Shown one piece after another: positions 22,901 to 30,832 of a DNA stretch of 64,000 bases. Source of the DNA: Epinephelus fuscoguttatus (taxonomy: Eukaryota; Chordata; Actinopteri; Perciformes; Serranidae); contig NC_064767.1 in the NCBI RefSeq assembly GCF_011397635.1, positions 62,001 to 126,000 of the forward strand, read 5' to 3'. Positions within the stretch are counted from its first letter, which is position 1. Each line of letters begins with the position of its first letter. Both the position numbers and the translations under genes were made by a program. A model generated the notes under the pieces. It worked only from the letters and a program-made list of their open reading frames with translations. It had not been told where the DNA came from and did no database searches.

Positions 22901-24344
22901 GCCAGTGTGGGTTTGTAAATAGAAAATAATGGGGGCGGCTGTTTTGACGCGCGTCGTACGGCGCCGGTGTGTTTTGGCCTTTAGTCTCTGTGACATATTA
23001 GGATGATTTTACGACTATTTGCTTTAGATTTCTTACATATAGCTCCATGGATGTTTTTAACGTACAAACTTCTGTTTTTATGTACAAACTTCAGCAGACA
23101 TGTTTTTAACGTACAAACTTCAGCAGGCAGATGTTTTCTCTCAGAGCTCCCACACAGCCAGCGAAGCCCAGGATGAAGGTGACTCCACCCACCACCAGGA
23201 CCAACCAGACCGGGTCGAAGCCATGCAGCCGAGTCACCTGGGTCAGATCCAACAGGACTCCCTGTAAACCACATCAGACCAGTTCAAACCAGTTCAGGAG
23301 GTGGAACTTCTACATATGAACATCATGTGATAATAAATATCATGTATAAAATTTAAACAGTTCAGACCTTTTCGCTCCATGCCCAGAAACCAACGGCAAT
23401 AAAGGCAACTCCAGCCAGCTGAACAGGAAGACACACACAGCAGTGATTAGACTGATCCAGAGAGCAGCATTCACTTCAATTCATGAACACAAAGACACAC
23501 ACCAGCGATCGGACCAATCCAACAGAGACCAGCATTCACACACATTCATGAACACAAGGCTGTGTTTCATTGGTGCTCAAACACACCCTTATTGACTTCC
23601 CTTTGGGGAAATCCCCGCCGCCGCCATCAGAGTCATTGTGTGAAATATTAAATTAACTTTGTGAAACGGACCATTGGAGATCTGTATTTACCACAATGCA
23701 CTGCAGTTATGTATTCGATACATCAACAGCAGAGACGGTGACATTAAACTCCAGTGAAGAATGAGGAGATCTAAATTATAAAATAAAGTTTGTAAACATG
23801 CCATTTGTGTGACATCATCACAATGAGTCCGTTCTGAAACAGACGACATCACAAATTGGAGCAGGTAATGGCCATGTTGTAGTTCTGATGATTTATAAAG
23901 AGCAAAAACTGACGCTCCATCATGATGAGTACAGCTGCTCCCCTGCCCGCTGTCCCCTGCCCGCTGTCCCCTGTCCGCTGTCCCCTGCCCGCTGTCCCCT
24001 GTCCGCTGTCCCCTGCCCGCTGTCCCCTGCCCGCTGTCCCCTGTCCGCTGTCCCAGTGTGACTCATACTGTTACAAAACATCGAGAGCAGAAAGGGAGTG
24101 GAACTACTAATGAAACACAGCAGAAGACGGACTGTTGAGAAAGACTTTATATTTCCTGCTCATCCACCACACAGGATGCCACTGACATCACTTCCATGTT
24201 AACTGACAGGCAGACAGGAAACAGCTGCGAGGCTCAGTGAACATGTGAACAGGTGTGACTCACCCAGAAGATGATGTTGTAGCTGAACATCAGGTATTTG
24301 TAGCAGCAGCTGACCTCACCACTGTCATAGCGATAGTAGTACAT
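13880..24344 (-). CDS. tspan14: Tetraspanin-14-like protein (TspanC8), complete, eight exons
   Basis: Four-pass membrane protein of the TspanC8 group, which chaperones the metalloprotease ADAM10 to the cell surface. Exons (minus): 24344-24264, 23418-23368, 23261-23115, 21858-21688, 20848-20723, 20598-20548, 20132-20019, 13945-13880, all phase 0, giving 268 residues against 270 in human TSPAN14. It starts [20 protein letters not shown] (human MHYYRYSNAKVSCWYKYLLF). The large extracellular loop has all eight TspanC8 cysteines ([33 protein letters not shown]). Other shared signatures are [30 protein letters not shown] and [10 protein letters not shown] near the C-terminus. It is closer to TSPAN14 than to TSPAN5, TSPAN17 or TSPAN33. 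Confidence 0.94.
14051..14850 (+). mobile_element. Non-autonomous hAT element, 800 bp
   Basis: Ends are TAGGGTTG...CAACTCTA, and the flanks carry a perfect 8-bp duplication GTACACAC (14043-14050 and 14851-14858), diagnostic of the hAT superfamily. Near 14612 a fragment [17 protein letters not shown] on the plus strand resembles the start of a BED-type zinc finger. No complete transposase is present. Confidence 0.85.
15780..16201 (-). pseudogene. ZBED-type hAT transposase N-terminal fragment
   Basis: Reading from ATG at 16201 the frame gives [20 protein letters not shown], an in-frame stop after DVEQK, then the BED zinc-finger pieces CKVC and [14 protein letters not shown], then [19 protein letters not shown]. 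Such motifs are found in ZBED1/ZBED4-like hAT transposases, which bind the element ends. The frame dissolves after [10 protein letters not shown], so the catalytic domain is absent. Confidence 0.8.
16350..17356 (+). mobile_element. Nested hAT element, about 1.0 kb
   Basis: Ends TAGGGATGCATCGA...GGTGCATTCCTA, with TCGTTTTT on both sides (16342-16349 and 17357-17364). Internal GGCCGAAT/GAATACCGAA words match subterminal repeats. A further GTGTTGTCACGGTACC segment at about 16487 may be the end of yet another element. Confidence 0.82.
17545..20018. repeat. 2.5-kb minisatellite of 16-bp units (GAGTACTGAGGGAGCT)
   Basis: About 150 tandem units, with variants GTGTACTGAGGGAGCT and GAGAACTGAGGGAGCT. 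On the minus strand it starts immediately at the exon 7 donor (GTACACAGCTCCCTCA...). All three minus frames are open for about 850 codons and give the same 16-residue repeat, because 16 is coprime to 3. Confidence 0.98.
20019..20132 (-). CDS. tspan14: tspan14 exon 7
   Basis: Encodes [20 protein letters not shown] and [18 protein letters not shown], covering the end of the large loop and the fourth membrane helix. The donor CTGCAG|GTACAC is the first base pair of the 16-bp intron 7 array. Confidence 0.93.
20548..20598 (-). CDS. tspan14: tspan14 exon 6
   Basis: A 51-bp phase-0 exon encoding [17 protein letters not shown], bounded by TTCCAG|GAC and AAG|GTGAGG. Confidence 0.92.
20723..20848 (-). 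CDS. tspan14: tspan14 exon 5 (CCG motif and six loop cysteines)
   Basis: Bounded by TTTAACAG|AACCAC and CCTGCT|GTGAGT. It encodes [18 protein letters not shown] and [11 protein letters not shown]. The acceptor and first 14 exon bases are repeated many times in the preceding intron. Confidence 0.93.
20836..21489. repeat. Tandem copies of the exon 5 acceptor region in tspan14 intron 4
   Basis: Units of about 30-65 bp combine CACAGCAGTGGTTCTG, TTAAAGAAC and ACTAAAGGGTTAACTAAGGG. On the minus strand each full unit reads TTCTTTAACAG then AACCACTGCTGTGG, identical to the real exon 5 junction at 20848. Confidence 0.93.
21490..21662. repeat. Short GAAGAACC minisatellite next to exon 4
   Basis: Units of about 15 bp, such as GTTGAAGAACCTGTA, fill the interval between the previous array and the exon 4 donor. 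Confidence 0.88.
21688..21858 (-). CDS. tspan14: tspan14 exon 4 (third membrane helix)
   Basis: Bounded by TCTTCAG|TTCTCC and ATG|GTACGT. It encodes [20 protein letters not shown] and the conserved [17 protein letters not shown]. Confidence 0.93.
21905..22211. repeat. Intron 3 array, left part (copies of the exon 3 donor)
   Basis: Units of about 29 bp such as ACATGTTTTTAACGTACAAA followed by CTTCAGCAG. On the minus strand they read CTGCTGAAGTTT then GTACGTTAAAAA, matching the end of exon 3 plus its donor. The array continues at 23048-23128 on the other side of an insertion. Confidence 0.9.
22212..23047. mobile_element. Terminal-inverted-repeat element inserted in the intron 3 array
   Basis: The left end GGCGCTGTATGTAAGAA and right end TTCTTACATATAGCTCC are imperfect inverted repeats, and the sequence resembles a common fish element. 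The target duplication is not clear. It contains the Harbinger MITE at 22683-22980. Confidence 0.65.
22683..22980. mobile_element. PIF/Harbinger MITE, 298 bp
   Basis: Nearly perfect inverted ends AGGCCAAAACACACCGGCG and CGCCGGTGTGTTTTGGCCT, flanked by TTA on both sides (22680-22682 and 22981-22983), which is the 3-bp duplication of this superfamily. No coding capacity. Confidence 0.87.
23048..23128. repeat. Intron 3 array, right part, adjoining exon 3
   Basis: Two to three further units that merge into the exon 3 end and donor at 23115. See the left part for the unit. Confidence 0.88.
23115..23261 (-). CDS. tspan14: tspan14 exon 3 (second membrane helix)
   Basis: Bounded by TTTACAG|GGAGTC and AAGTTT|GTACGT. 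It encodes [20 protein letters not shown] and [17 protein letters not shown]. Its last 13 bases and donor are copied repeatedly in intron 3. Confidence 0.93.
23368..23418 (-). CDS. tspan14: tspan14 exon 2
   Basis: A 51-bp exon encoding [17 protein letters not shown] (human LAGVVFLGVGLWAWSEK). The donor AAG|GTCTGA is a weak GT donor. Confidence 0.9.
23936..24055. repeat. 13-bp minisatellite (CCCCTGCCCGCTGT)
   Basis: About nine units in tspan14 intron 1 of the coding part. Confidence 0.93.
24264..24344 (-). CDS. tspan14: tspan14 exon 1 of the coding sequence
   Basis: The ATG at 24344-24342 sits directly after the acceptor TGACAG, so the 5' UTR must be in a separate upstream exon. The exon ends TTCTGG|GTGAGTC. 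Confidence 0.92.
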
Positions 24345-24599
24345 CTGTCAGGGAGCAGTTATACACCGTAAATATACATATATTGTCAAATATTTCATAT
24401 AACACACTCTAGTTATACAATTCATATTTATGCTGTCAAATATTTTGTACAACACACTGTAGTTATACTGTCATATATTTTATATAACACACTGTATAAT
24501 GTTCATAGATACTGTCCCACCTGACCCTAACGACTCACACTGTGACCTTAACGACTCTGAAACTAAAAGCTCACGTGACCCCTACAACTCTACAAGGGT

Positions 24600-24747
24600 T
24601 CCCATCCACACAGGGTTTATAGCCTGCAACTTCATACCAGTCATCAGTCATTTAGAACTGAAGAAGCTTCTTGGATGAGAGGCCAAACATCTTCAAGAAA
24701 CACAAGCAAGTCCAGTTGTCTACGCTATTAGCACTTAGGAATATACT

Positions 24748-24783
<36 letters not shown>

Positions 24784-24785
24784 AT
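24600..24785. repeat. Retroelement-like fragment followed by (TA)n
   Basis: The 24655-24725 segment (AGAACTGAAGAAGCTTCTTG, GAGAGGCCAAACATCTTCAA) recalls a fish retroelement end, possibly Penelope-like. A (TA)n run follows at 24753-24780. The family assignment is from memory and weak. Confidence 0.45.
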
Positions 24786-24899
24786 ATATTTTATATAACA
24801 CACTGTATACTGTTCAGTCATATATTTTATATAACGTACTGTTGTCATATAAAACTATAAACAGAAACAAGTAAACAATAATACATGAATATTTAACCA

Positions 24900-25500
24900 G
24901 ATATTTGAAGTTCAGATCAGACGAACGTTAGCTTAGCTGAAGCTAATCTGTCTACAATTCCGGAAGTAAGTTTGTTCGGGAATTTTCGGTTTCCTTCAGA
25001 AGTCCCGGATGAGTTCTCCTGACCCACCGGACCGGACGGTCCCGTTAATACCGGCCATTACCGGACCGTTTATGAACAGTTTCGGTTTGTTCAGAGCTAT
25101 CAGAAAACGGCTAATGCTAACTGTAAACTGAGCGGAGGAGATAACGGTAAAGGGAGTCAGCCTTACCTCGGGGGCTCAGAGCAGACGGTAACGTTACCGT
25201 TAATAAAACCGGTAATGAAGAGTGTCCTCAGATGTCAGGTCTCAGATCAGTTACCTTGGGATCAGATGGTTTTTATTTAATGTTTTTATTAAGTTTATTA
25301 AAGTTTAATCAAACAAATAAACAAACACACCCTGCTGCTACGACACTTCTTCTTCTACTACTACTTCCGCCTTTAGTGCTGCCTCTGTTTCCACCAGAAA
25401 AAAACAAAACACAGCTGCTTCTTCTTCTTCTTCTGTCTCAGTTACTGCTGGTGCACAGCTTTATTACCGCCACCTGCTGGAGAGTAGAGGAACTGTAGGG
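24900..25500 (-). promoter_or_regulatory. tspan14: Probable tspan14 first exon and promoter region
   Basis: A moderately CpG-rich stretch with a strong minus-strand donor CCGAG|GTAAGG at 25167/25166, matching the need for a non-coding exon upstream of the exon that begins with ATG. The transcription start is not determined. A plus-strand candidate exon lies about 540 bp away, so a shared head-to-head promoter is possible. Confidence 0.5.
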
Positions 25501-25703
25501 ACGACACTACAGACTGTTAAATCTACAGATAGACGCACCTGTGGTTCTACCTGTTCTCATTTAAATAGACACACCTGTGGTTCTACTGTCTAACTATCAT
25601 CATGTAATTTAATGCTGCAGAACATAAATAATTAAGCCATTTGGAGAGTTTATTTAGTGTTGGGAGTCTGTAAAGATTCTGTTTCTTGTTTCACACTGTA
25701 AAC

Positions 25704-25752
25704 ATGGAGCAGTTTGATGAGAGCGAGGAAACGTTCTCGTTTGTCGAGGAAG
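25704..25752 (+). CDS. Candidate first coding exon of an unidentified plus-strand gene
   Basis: ATG at 25704 in the context AAACATGG opens MEQFDESEETFSFVEE and ends at a strong donor GAAG|GTATGT. The peptide is acidic and has no stop. I do not recognise the family and found no downstream partner exon before the L2 element at 27.5 kb, so the rest may lie in an unrecognised exon or the exon may be spurious. Confidence 0.35.
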
Positions 25753-25864
25753 GTATGTTTTCTCTAGGCTAATTTTTTTTTATCTCTGAGCTCAGACTTG
25801 TTTACTCTGTTTACCTTTTTGTTTGTTTGTTTGTTTGAGAGGTTTAGGGTGAAACTTTGTTTTG

Positions 25865-26228
25865 TTCATTCATTCATTCATTCATTCATTCATTCATTCA
25901 TTCATCTTCTAACCGCTTCATCCTCTTGAGGGTCACGGGGGGGCTGGAGCCTATCCCAGCTGACATCGGGTGAGAGGCAGGGTTCACCCTGGACAGGTCA
26001 CCAGACTATCACAGGGCTGACACATAGAGACAGACAACCATTCACACTCACATTCACACCTACGGACAATTTAGAGTCACCAGTTAACCTGCATGTCTTT
26101 GGACTGTGGGAGGAAGCTGGAGTACCCGGAGGAAACCCACGCTGACACGGGGAGAACATGTCAGAGCACCTGGAGGAAACCCACGCTGACACAGGGAGAA
26201 CATGCAAACTCCACACAGAAGGGCTCCC
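25865..26228. repeat. Common fish interspersed repeat with (TTCA)n end
   Basis: Begins with (ATTC)n at 25866-25903, then CTTCTAACCGCTTCATCCTC, GGAGCCTATCCCAGCTGACA, TTTAGAGTCACCAGTTAACC and ends AACATGCAAACTCCACACAG. This sequence recurs throughout fish genomes. The segment at 26115-26200 is tandemly duplicated. Confidence 0.8.
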
Positions 26229-26595
26229 ACGTGGTCCACCTGTGGTCCCCCTGTGGTCTCCCTGTGGTCCACCTGTAGTCCACCTGTAGTCCACCTGTGG
26301 TCCACCTGTGGTCCCCCTGTGGTCCACCTGTGGTCCCCCTATGGTCCACCTATAGTCCACCTGTAGTCCACCTGTGGTCCACCTGTGGTCCCCCTGTGGT
26401 CCACCTGTGGTCCCCCTATGGTCCACCTATAGTCCACCTGTAGTCCACCTGTGGTCCCCCTGTGGTCTCCCTGTGGTCCCCCTGTAGTCCACCTGTAGTC
26501 CACCTGTGGTCCCCCTGTGGTCTCCCTGTGGTCCATCTGTAGTCCACCTGTGGTCCCCCTATGGTCCACCTATAGTCCACCTGTAGTCCACCTGC
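26228..26595. repeat. Minisatellite of GGTCCACCTGTGGTCCCCCT units
   Basis: Ten- and thirteen-bp words GTCCACCTGT and GTCCCCCTGTG alternate. Minus-strand open frames (Asp-His-Arg-Trp-Thr-Thr-Gly) are repeat products. Confidence 0.94.
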
Positions 26596-26599
26596 ACAC

Positions 26600-27490
26600 C
26601 TGCAGCATGTTACCTGTATAGGTGAGTGTCATTAGTTCCTGTTTGTCAGTGTTGACAAACACTGATACAATAATCCACCATCTGACTGATGATGTCACTG
26701 ACAGTCATTATGTTGATGAGTGGATTGACTCATGATCAATGGCTATTAATGATCGTCTGCTGATATAAACAGAAGGTCTGACAACCAATCAGAATGGTTG
26801 TAGCTCATTAATATGCAGACTAATGTGAGGAGACGACGGCAGTTCGTCCTTCAGTGAAGTATCCGTGACGACCGGCTGCCTGCATGTTAACGATGTGAGG
26901 AGCTTGTGAAGGTAACACTGCCACTCTTAACGAGGACGCTCTGGCCGAACACACTTCCTGTGAGACTGCTGAGGTCACAGGGTCACATGGTCACATGGTC
27001 CCGTTAAGAGAGACACGTGTGACTCAGACTGATGATCATCACCTCAACACAGGCGCTTGGTAACAGAGAAAATAAATGAGTTCTGATGAGAAGTTTCAAC
27101 ACAAACAGGATCAAACCTGTCATCAGTCTGTATGTGGCCAGAAGTATGTGGACGCCTGTTGGTTCTGATGATGAGTAAACGTGTCGCAGCAAAGAGTCAG
27201 AAACTGAATCACATCACACTCTGCAGCCTGAATCCTGCTGTTACCATGGAGACTGTGACCTGATGTTCTCTGTCACCATGGTGACAGAACTGACAAATTT
27301 CTGGGTCACTCTGATGTTTAGCTGCAGTTTGTCAAAGCAACACAAAACTAACAAACAGGATGTTTACGGATCATTTCACACTTCTCTACCACCATCACAC
27401 ACACACACACACACACACTACGAGCGTGTCTGTTGGACCCTGATCACCGTCACACTTGATCCTCCATTCATTCATCGTCTTCACTTCCTG
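26600..27490. other. Unassigned sequence before the L2 element
   Basis: Mostly unique, with (CA)n at 27398-27418. No exon recognised. Confidence 0.5.
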
Positions 27491-27496
27491 TCATGA

Positions 27497-29288
27497 ACCG
27501 ACCTTTAATGACAAAATTATAATTATTAGAGGCAAAATTCATGACCTCCTGTCCTCAGATAGTACCTATCTAACCTCAAACACAGCTGTAAAACCTAATA
27601 TATATTTAGATTGCTTCTCCCTGATTTCTATTCAAGAATTGACTGCAGTGATTTCTTCATCTAAATCATCAACGTGTCTCTTAGACCCCATCCCAACTAG
27701 GCTACTTAAGGAGGTCTTTCCTTTAGATAACACTCATATATTAGATATGATCAATATATCCTTATTAACAGGCTATGTACTACAGTCTTTTAAGGTAGCT
27801 GTAATTAAACCTCTACTAAAAAAGCCCACCCTGGATCCAGAGGTGTTAGCCAACTATAGACCAATATCTAATCTTCCCTTTATGTCAAAGATCCTTGAGA
27901 AAGTAGTCGCAGACCAGCTGTGTGATTTTCTCCAGGATAATAATCTATTTGAGGAATTTCAGTCAGGATTTAGAGTGCATCATAGCACTGAGACAGCTCT
28001 AGTTAAAATTACAAATGACCTTCTGATTGCTTCGGACAAAGGACTCGTCTCTGTACTTGTTTTATTAGATCTTAGTGCAGCGTTTGACACAATTGACCAT
28101 CAAATTCTACTGCTGAGACTGGATCACTTAATTGGCCTAAAAGGTTCTGCACTGAGCTGGTTTAAATCTTATTTATCTGATCGTTTTCAGTTTGTTCACG
28201 TTCATAATGAATCGTCCTTACGTACTAAAGTTTGTTTTGGAGTTCCACAAGGTTCTGTGCTCGGACCAATCCTGTTTACTCTATATATGCTTCCTTTAGG
28301 TAACATCATTAGAAATCACTCTATAAATTTCCATTGTTATGTGGATGATACTCAGTTGTATTTATCGATGAAGCCAGAAGAAAGTAATCAATTAACTAAA
28401 CTCCATAACTGCCTTAAAGACATAAAAACTTGGATGAGCACCAATTTCCTGATGTTAAATTCAGACAAAACTGAAGTTATTGTTCTTGGCCCCAAACAAC
28501 TCAGAGACTCTTTATCTGATGACATAGTTTCTCTAGATGGCATTGCTCTGGCCTCTAGCACTACCGTAAGAAACCTCGGAGTAATATTTGATCAAGATCT
28601 GTCTTTTAATTCTCATTTAAAACAAACCTCACGGACTGCATTTTTTCATCTGCGTAATATTGCGAAAATAAGGCCCATCCTGACCCAAAAACATGCAGAA
28701 AATTTGGTCCACGCTTTTGTTACCTCTAAGACTAAGACTAGACTTAAGACTTTCCTCTTTGATAAAGCTTATAGTTAGGGCTGGCTCAGGCTTGCCCTGT
28801 ACCAGCCCCTAGTTAGGCTGACTTAGGCCTAGTCTGCCGGAGGACCCCCCTATAATACACCGGGCCCCTTCTCTCCTTCTCTCTCTCTCTCTCTCTCTCT
28901 CCTTCTCTCTCTCTCTCTCTCTCTCTCTCGTATCCTATTACTGCATCTAGCTAACCCGGCCATTCTGGATGTCACTAACTCGGCTTCTTCTCCGGAGCCT
29001 TTGTGCTCCACTGTCTCTCAGATTAACTCATATCACAGCGGTGCCTGGACAGCGTGACGTGTGTGGTTGTGCTGCTGCTGTGGTCCTGCCAGATGCCTCC
29101 TGCTGCTGCTGCTGCCATCATTAGTCATTAGTCATACTTCTACTGTTATTATACACATATGACTATTGTCACACATGTATACTGCCAGATATTAATATAT
29201 ACTTTCAACATATTGTACCGCAGTAGCCAGAACTATAACTATAATATTATTACTTTCATTAACGTTGTTGTAAGCTACTGTCATTACC

Positions 29289-29326
<38 letters not shown>

Positions 29327-29600
29327 ATTGTGTCATGTGGATTACTGTTAATTTATCATGTTGATCTGTTCTGTACGACATCTATTGCACGTCTGTCCGT
29401 CCTGGAAGAGGGATCCCTCCTCAGTTGCTCTTCCTGAGGTTTCTACCGTTTTTTCCCCGTTAAAGGGTTTTTTTGGGGAGTTTTTCCTGATCAGCTGTGA
29501 GGGTCATAAGGACAGAGGGATGTCGTATGCTGTAAAGCCCTGTGAGGCAAATTGTGATTTGTGATATTGGGCTGTATAAATAAAATTGATTGATTGATGT
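27497..29600 (+). mobile_element. L2-clade LINE, 5'-truncated, with 3' tail
   Basis: Contains a reverse transcriptase frame (27510-28778), a 3' UTR with (CT)n runs, and the fish L2 3' end TGTGATTTGTGATATTGGGC, closed by the TTGATTGATTGA tail at about 29585-29597. The endonuclease is missing. The 5' break is placed where the sequence turns coding and is approximate. Confidence 0.88.
27510..28778 (+). pseudogene. L2 reverse transcriptase, truncated
   Basis: Reverse transcriptase motifs in order: [66 protein letters not shown] and the catalytic box FHCYVDDTQLYL (YVDD in place of the common YADD). The frame then joins LVHAFVTS directly to KTRLKTFLFDKAYS and stops, so the region between was deleted. 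It cannot be a complete LINE ORF2 because the endonuclease and part of the C-terminus are absent. Confidence 0.9.
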
Positions 29601-30500
29601 CCAGGTTCAGTCTGAACTTTAACCTGTGACAGGCTCTGTAATGTTCAGCCAATCAGAGACGGCAGAGGTGCAAGACAAAGGTCAGGTGACCAACGTACGC
29701 AGACAGAGTCAGAACACTGGTTTATTTATTTGGACTGAAGAAAGTTACTCAGCAAAGAAAAACTGTGAGGCTAATAATTCAGAGGAAGTGTCAGACCCTC
29801 TGTGTTTCTTCATCATTTCCTGATCAATACAAACATTTAACTGATGGATCAGCTGATGAAAGAAAACAAGATGACGACCTTCACGTGACAAATAAAACTG
29901 AGCTGTCAGCTGTCAGTGGCACTTAATGTTCAAACCTTTATAAATATTAAGGGACTGTCAGAGTCTGAGGTGTTCCTAATAAACTGAACATTGTTGACTG
30001 TGTGTCAGTGTGAACGTGTTTGTAAAACTGTGTGTGATGTGATCTGTTACTGTGACGCCCCCCCCCAAGCATACCATCACCGTCTCCATGGCAACAGGGC
30101 CGGCAGTATGACAGGTTACATAATGTTTGGAGTGTTTTGTGTTTTGAGTCGGAGCTGAGACACTTTTCCTGTTTGTCCTCAAACAGATGAAACATGTTTA
30201 CTTCAAACATAACAAACAGACAAACAAACAAATAGAGGAGATGATCTGAGGTCTGCTGACGAACAGATAATCCTCTTTAATCCCACTGAGACCAGATGAT
30301 GAGAGGAGGATCAACAAACCAACGACAGATTCACATTAAAGAAACATTCATAGATCTTTTCTGATGTGACGTGCTCTGGTTCCTCTGCGGAACCTGATCG
30401 TTCTCTGGTTCCTCTGCAGAACAGAGACCCTAACCTGCAGCAGACACCTGCTGACTTCACCTGTCCACAGGTACGTCAGTGAAAACAGACAGATGGACAG
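29601..30500. other. Intergenic region between the L2 element and cox7a2l
   Basis: AT-rich unique sequence with no recognised exon or repeat. Confidence 0.5.
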
Positions 30501-30526
30501 ACAGATTCTTTTACAACAAAATAGAT

Positions 30527-30532
30527 TTTATT
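30527..30532 (-). terminator. cox7a2l: cox7a2l poly(A) signal
   Basis: AATAAA on the minus strand, about 160 bp downstream of the cox7a2l stop codon. Confidence 0.6.
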
Positions 30533-30691
30533 TTTAATATTTTCTGTACAAAGTGTTCGTGTTCTGCAGAAACTGTCCGTCAACACTTTGACAAAACCCC
30601 CAACCGTCCCTGAACGCCTCGTCATCTGTCTGTCACACTGAAGGTCACACAGAAACCTCTTGTCCAATCACTGCACAGCAGCTCTGCGGCA

Positions 30692-30832
30692 TCAGTCTTT
30701 GCTGGGCTGGGCAGCGAAGTAGAGCGCCATCAAGCAGTAGAGCGCCCCGCCCACCGTCAGCCCCATGGTGGACCGGTACAGCAGCCGGTCCATCAGCCCC
30801 TTCTTTAGGTGGATCGGCACGCCGTCTGACTT
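30692..30832 (-). CDS. cox7a2l: cox7a2l exon 3
   Basis: Acceptor GGTCAG|AAGTCA to TGA at 30694-30692. It encodes the COX7A core and membrane helix. Confidence 0.94.
   Translation of the reverse strand, partial: KSDGVPIHLKKGLMDRLLYRSTMGLTVGGALYCLMALYFAAQPSKD

Larger units (their letters stand above)
13010..25230 (-). other. tspan14: tspan14-like transcription unit
   Basis: Inferred extent of the tetraspanin gene: a non-coding exon 1 with donor CCGAG|GTAAGG at 25167/25166, eight coding exons from 24344 to 13880, and a 3' UTR to about 13010. An AATAAA signal on the minus strand lies at 13035-13030. The ends are inferred; the coding part is much firmer. Introns are unusually rich in tandem arrays and nested DNA transposons. 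Confidence 0.7.
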
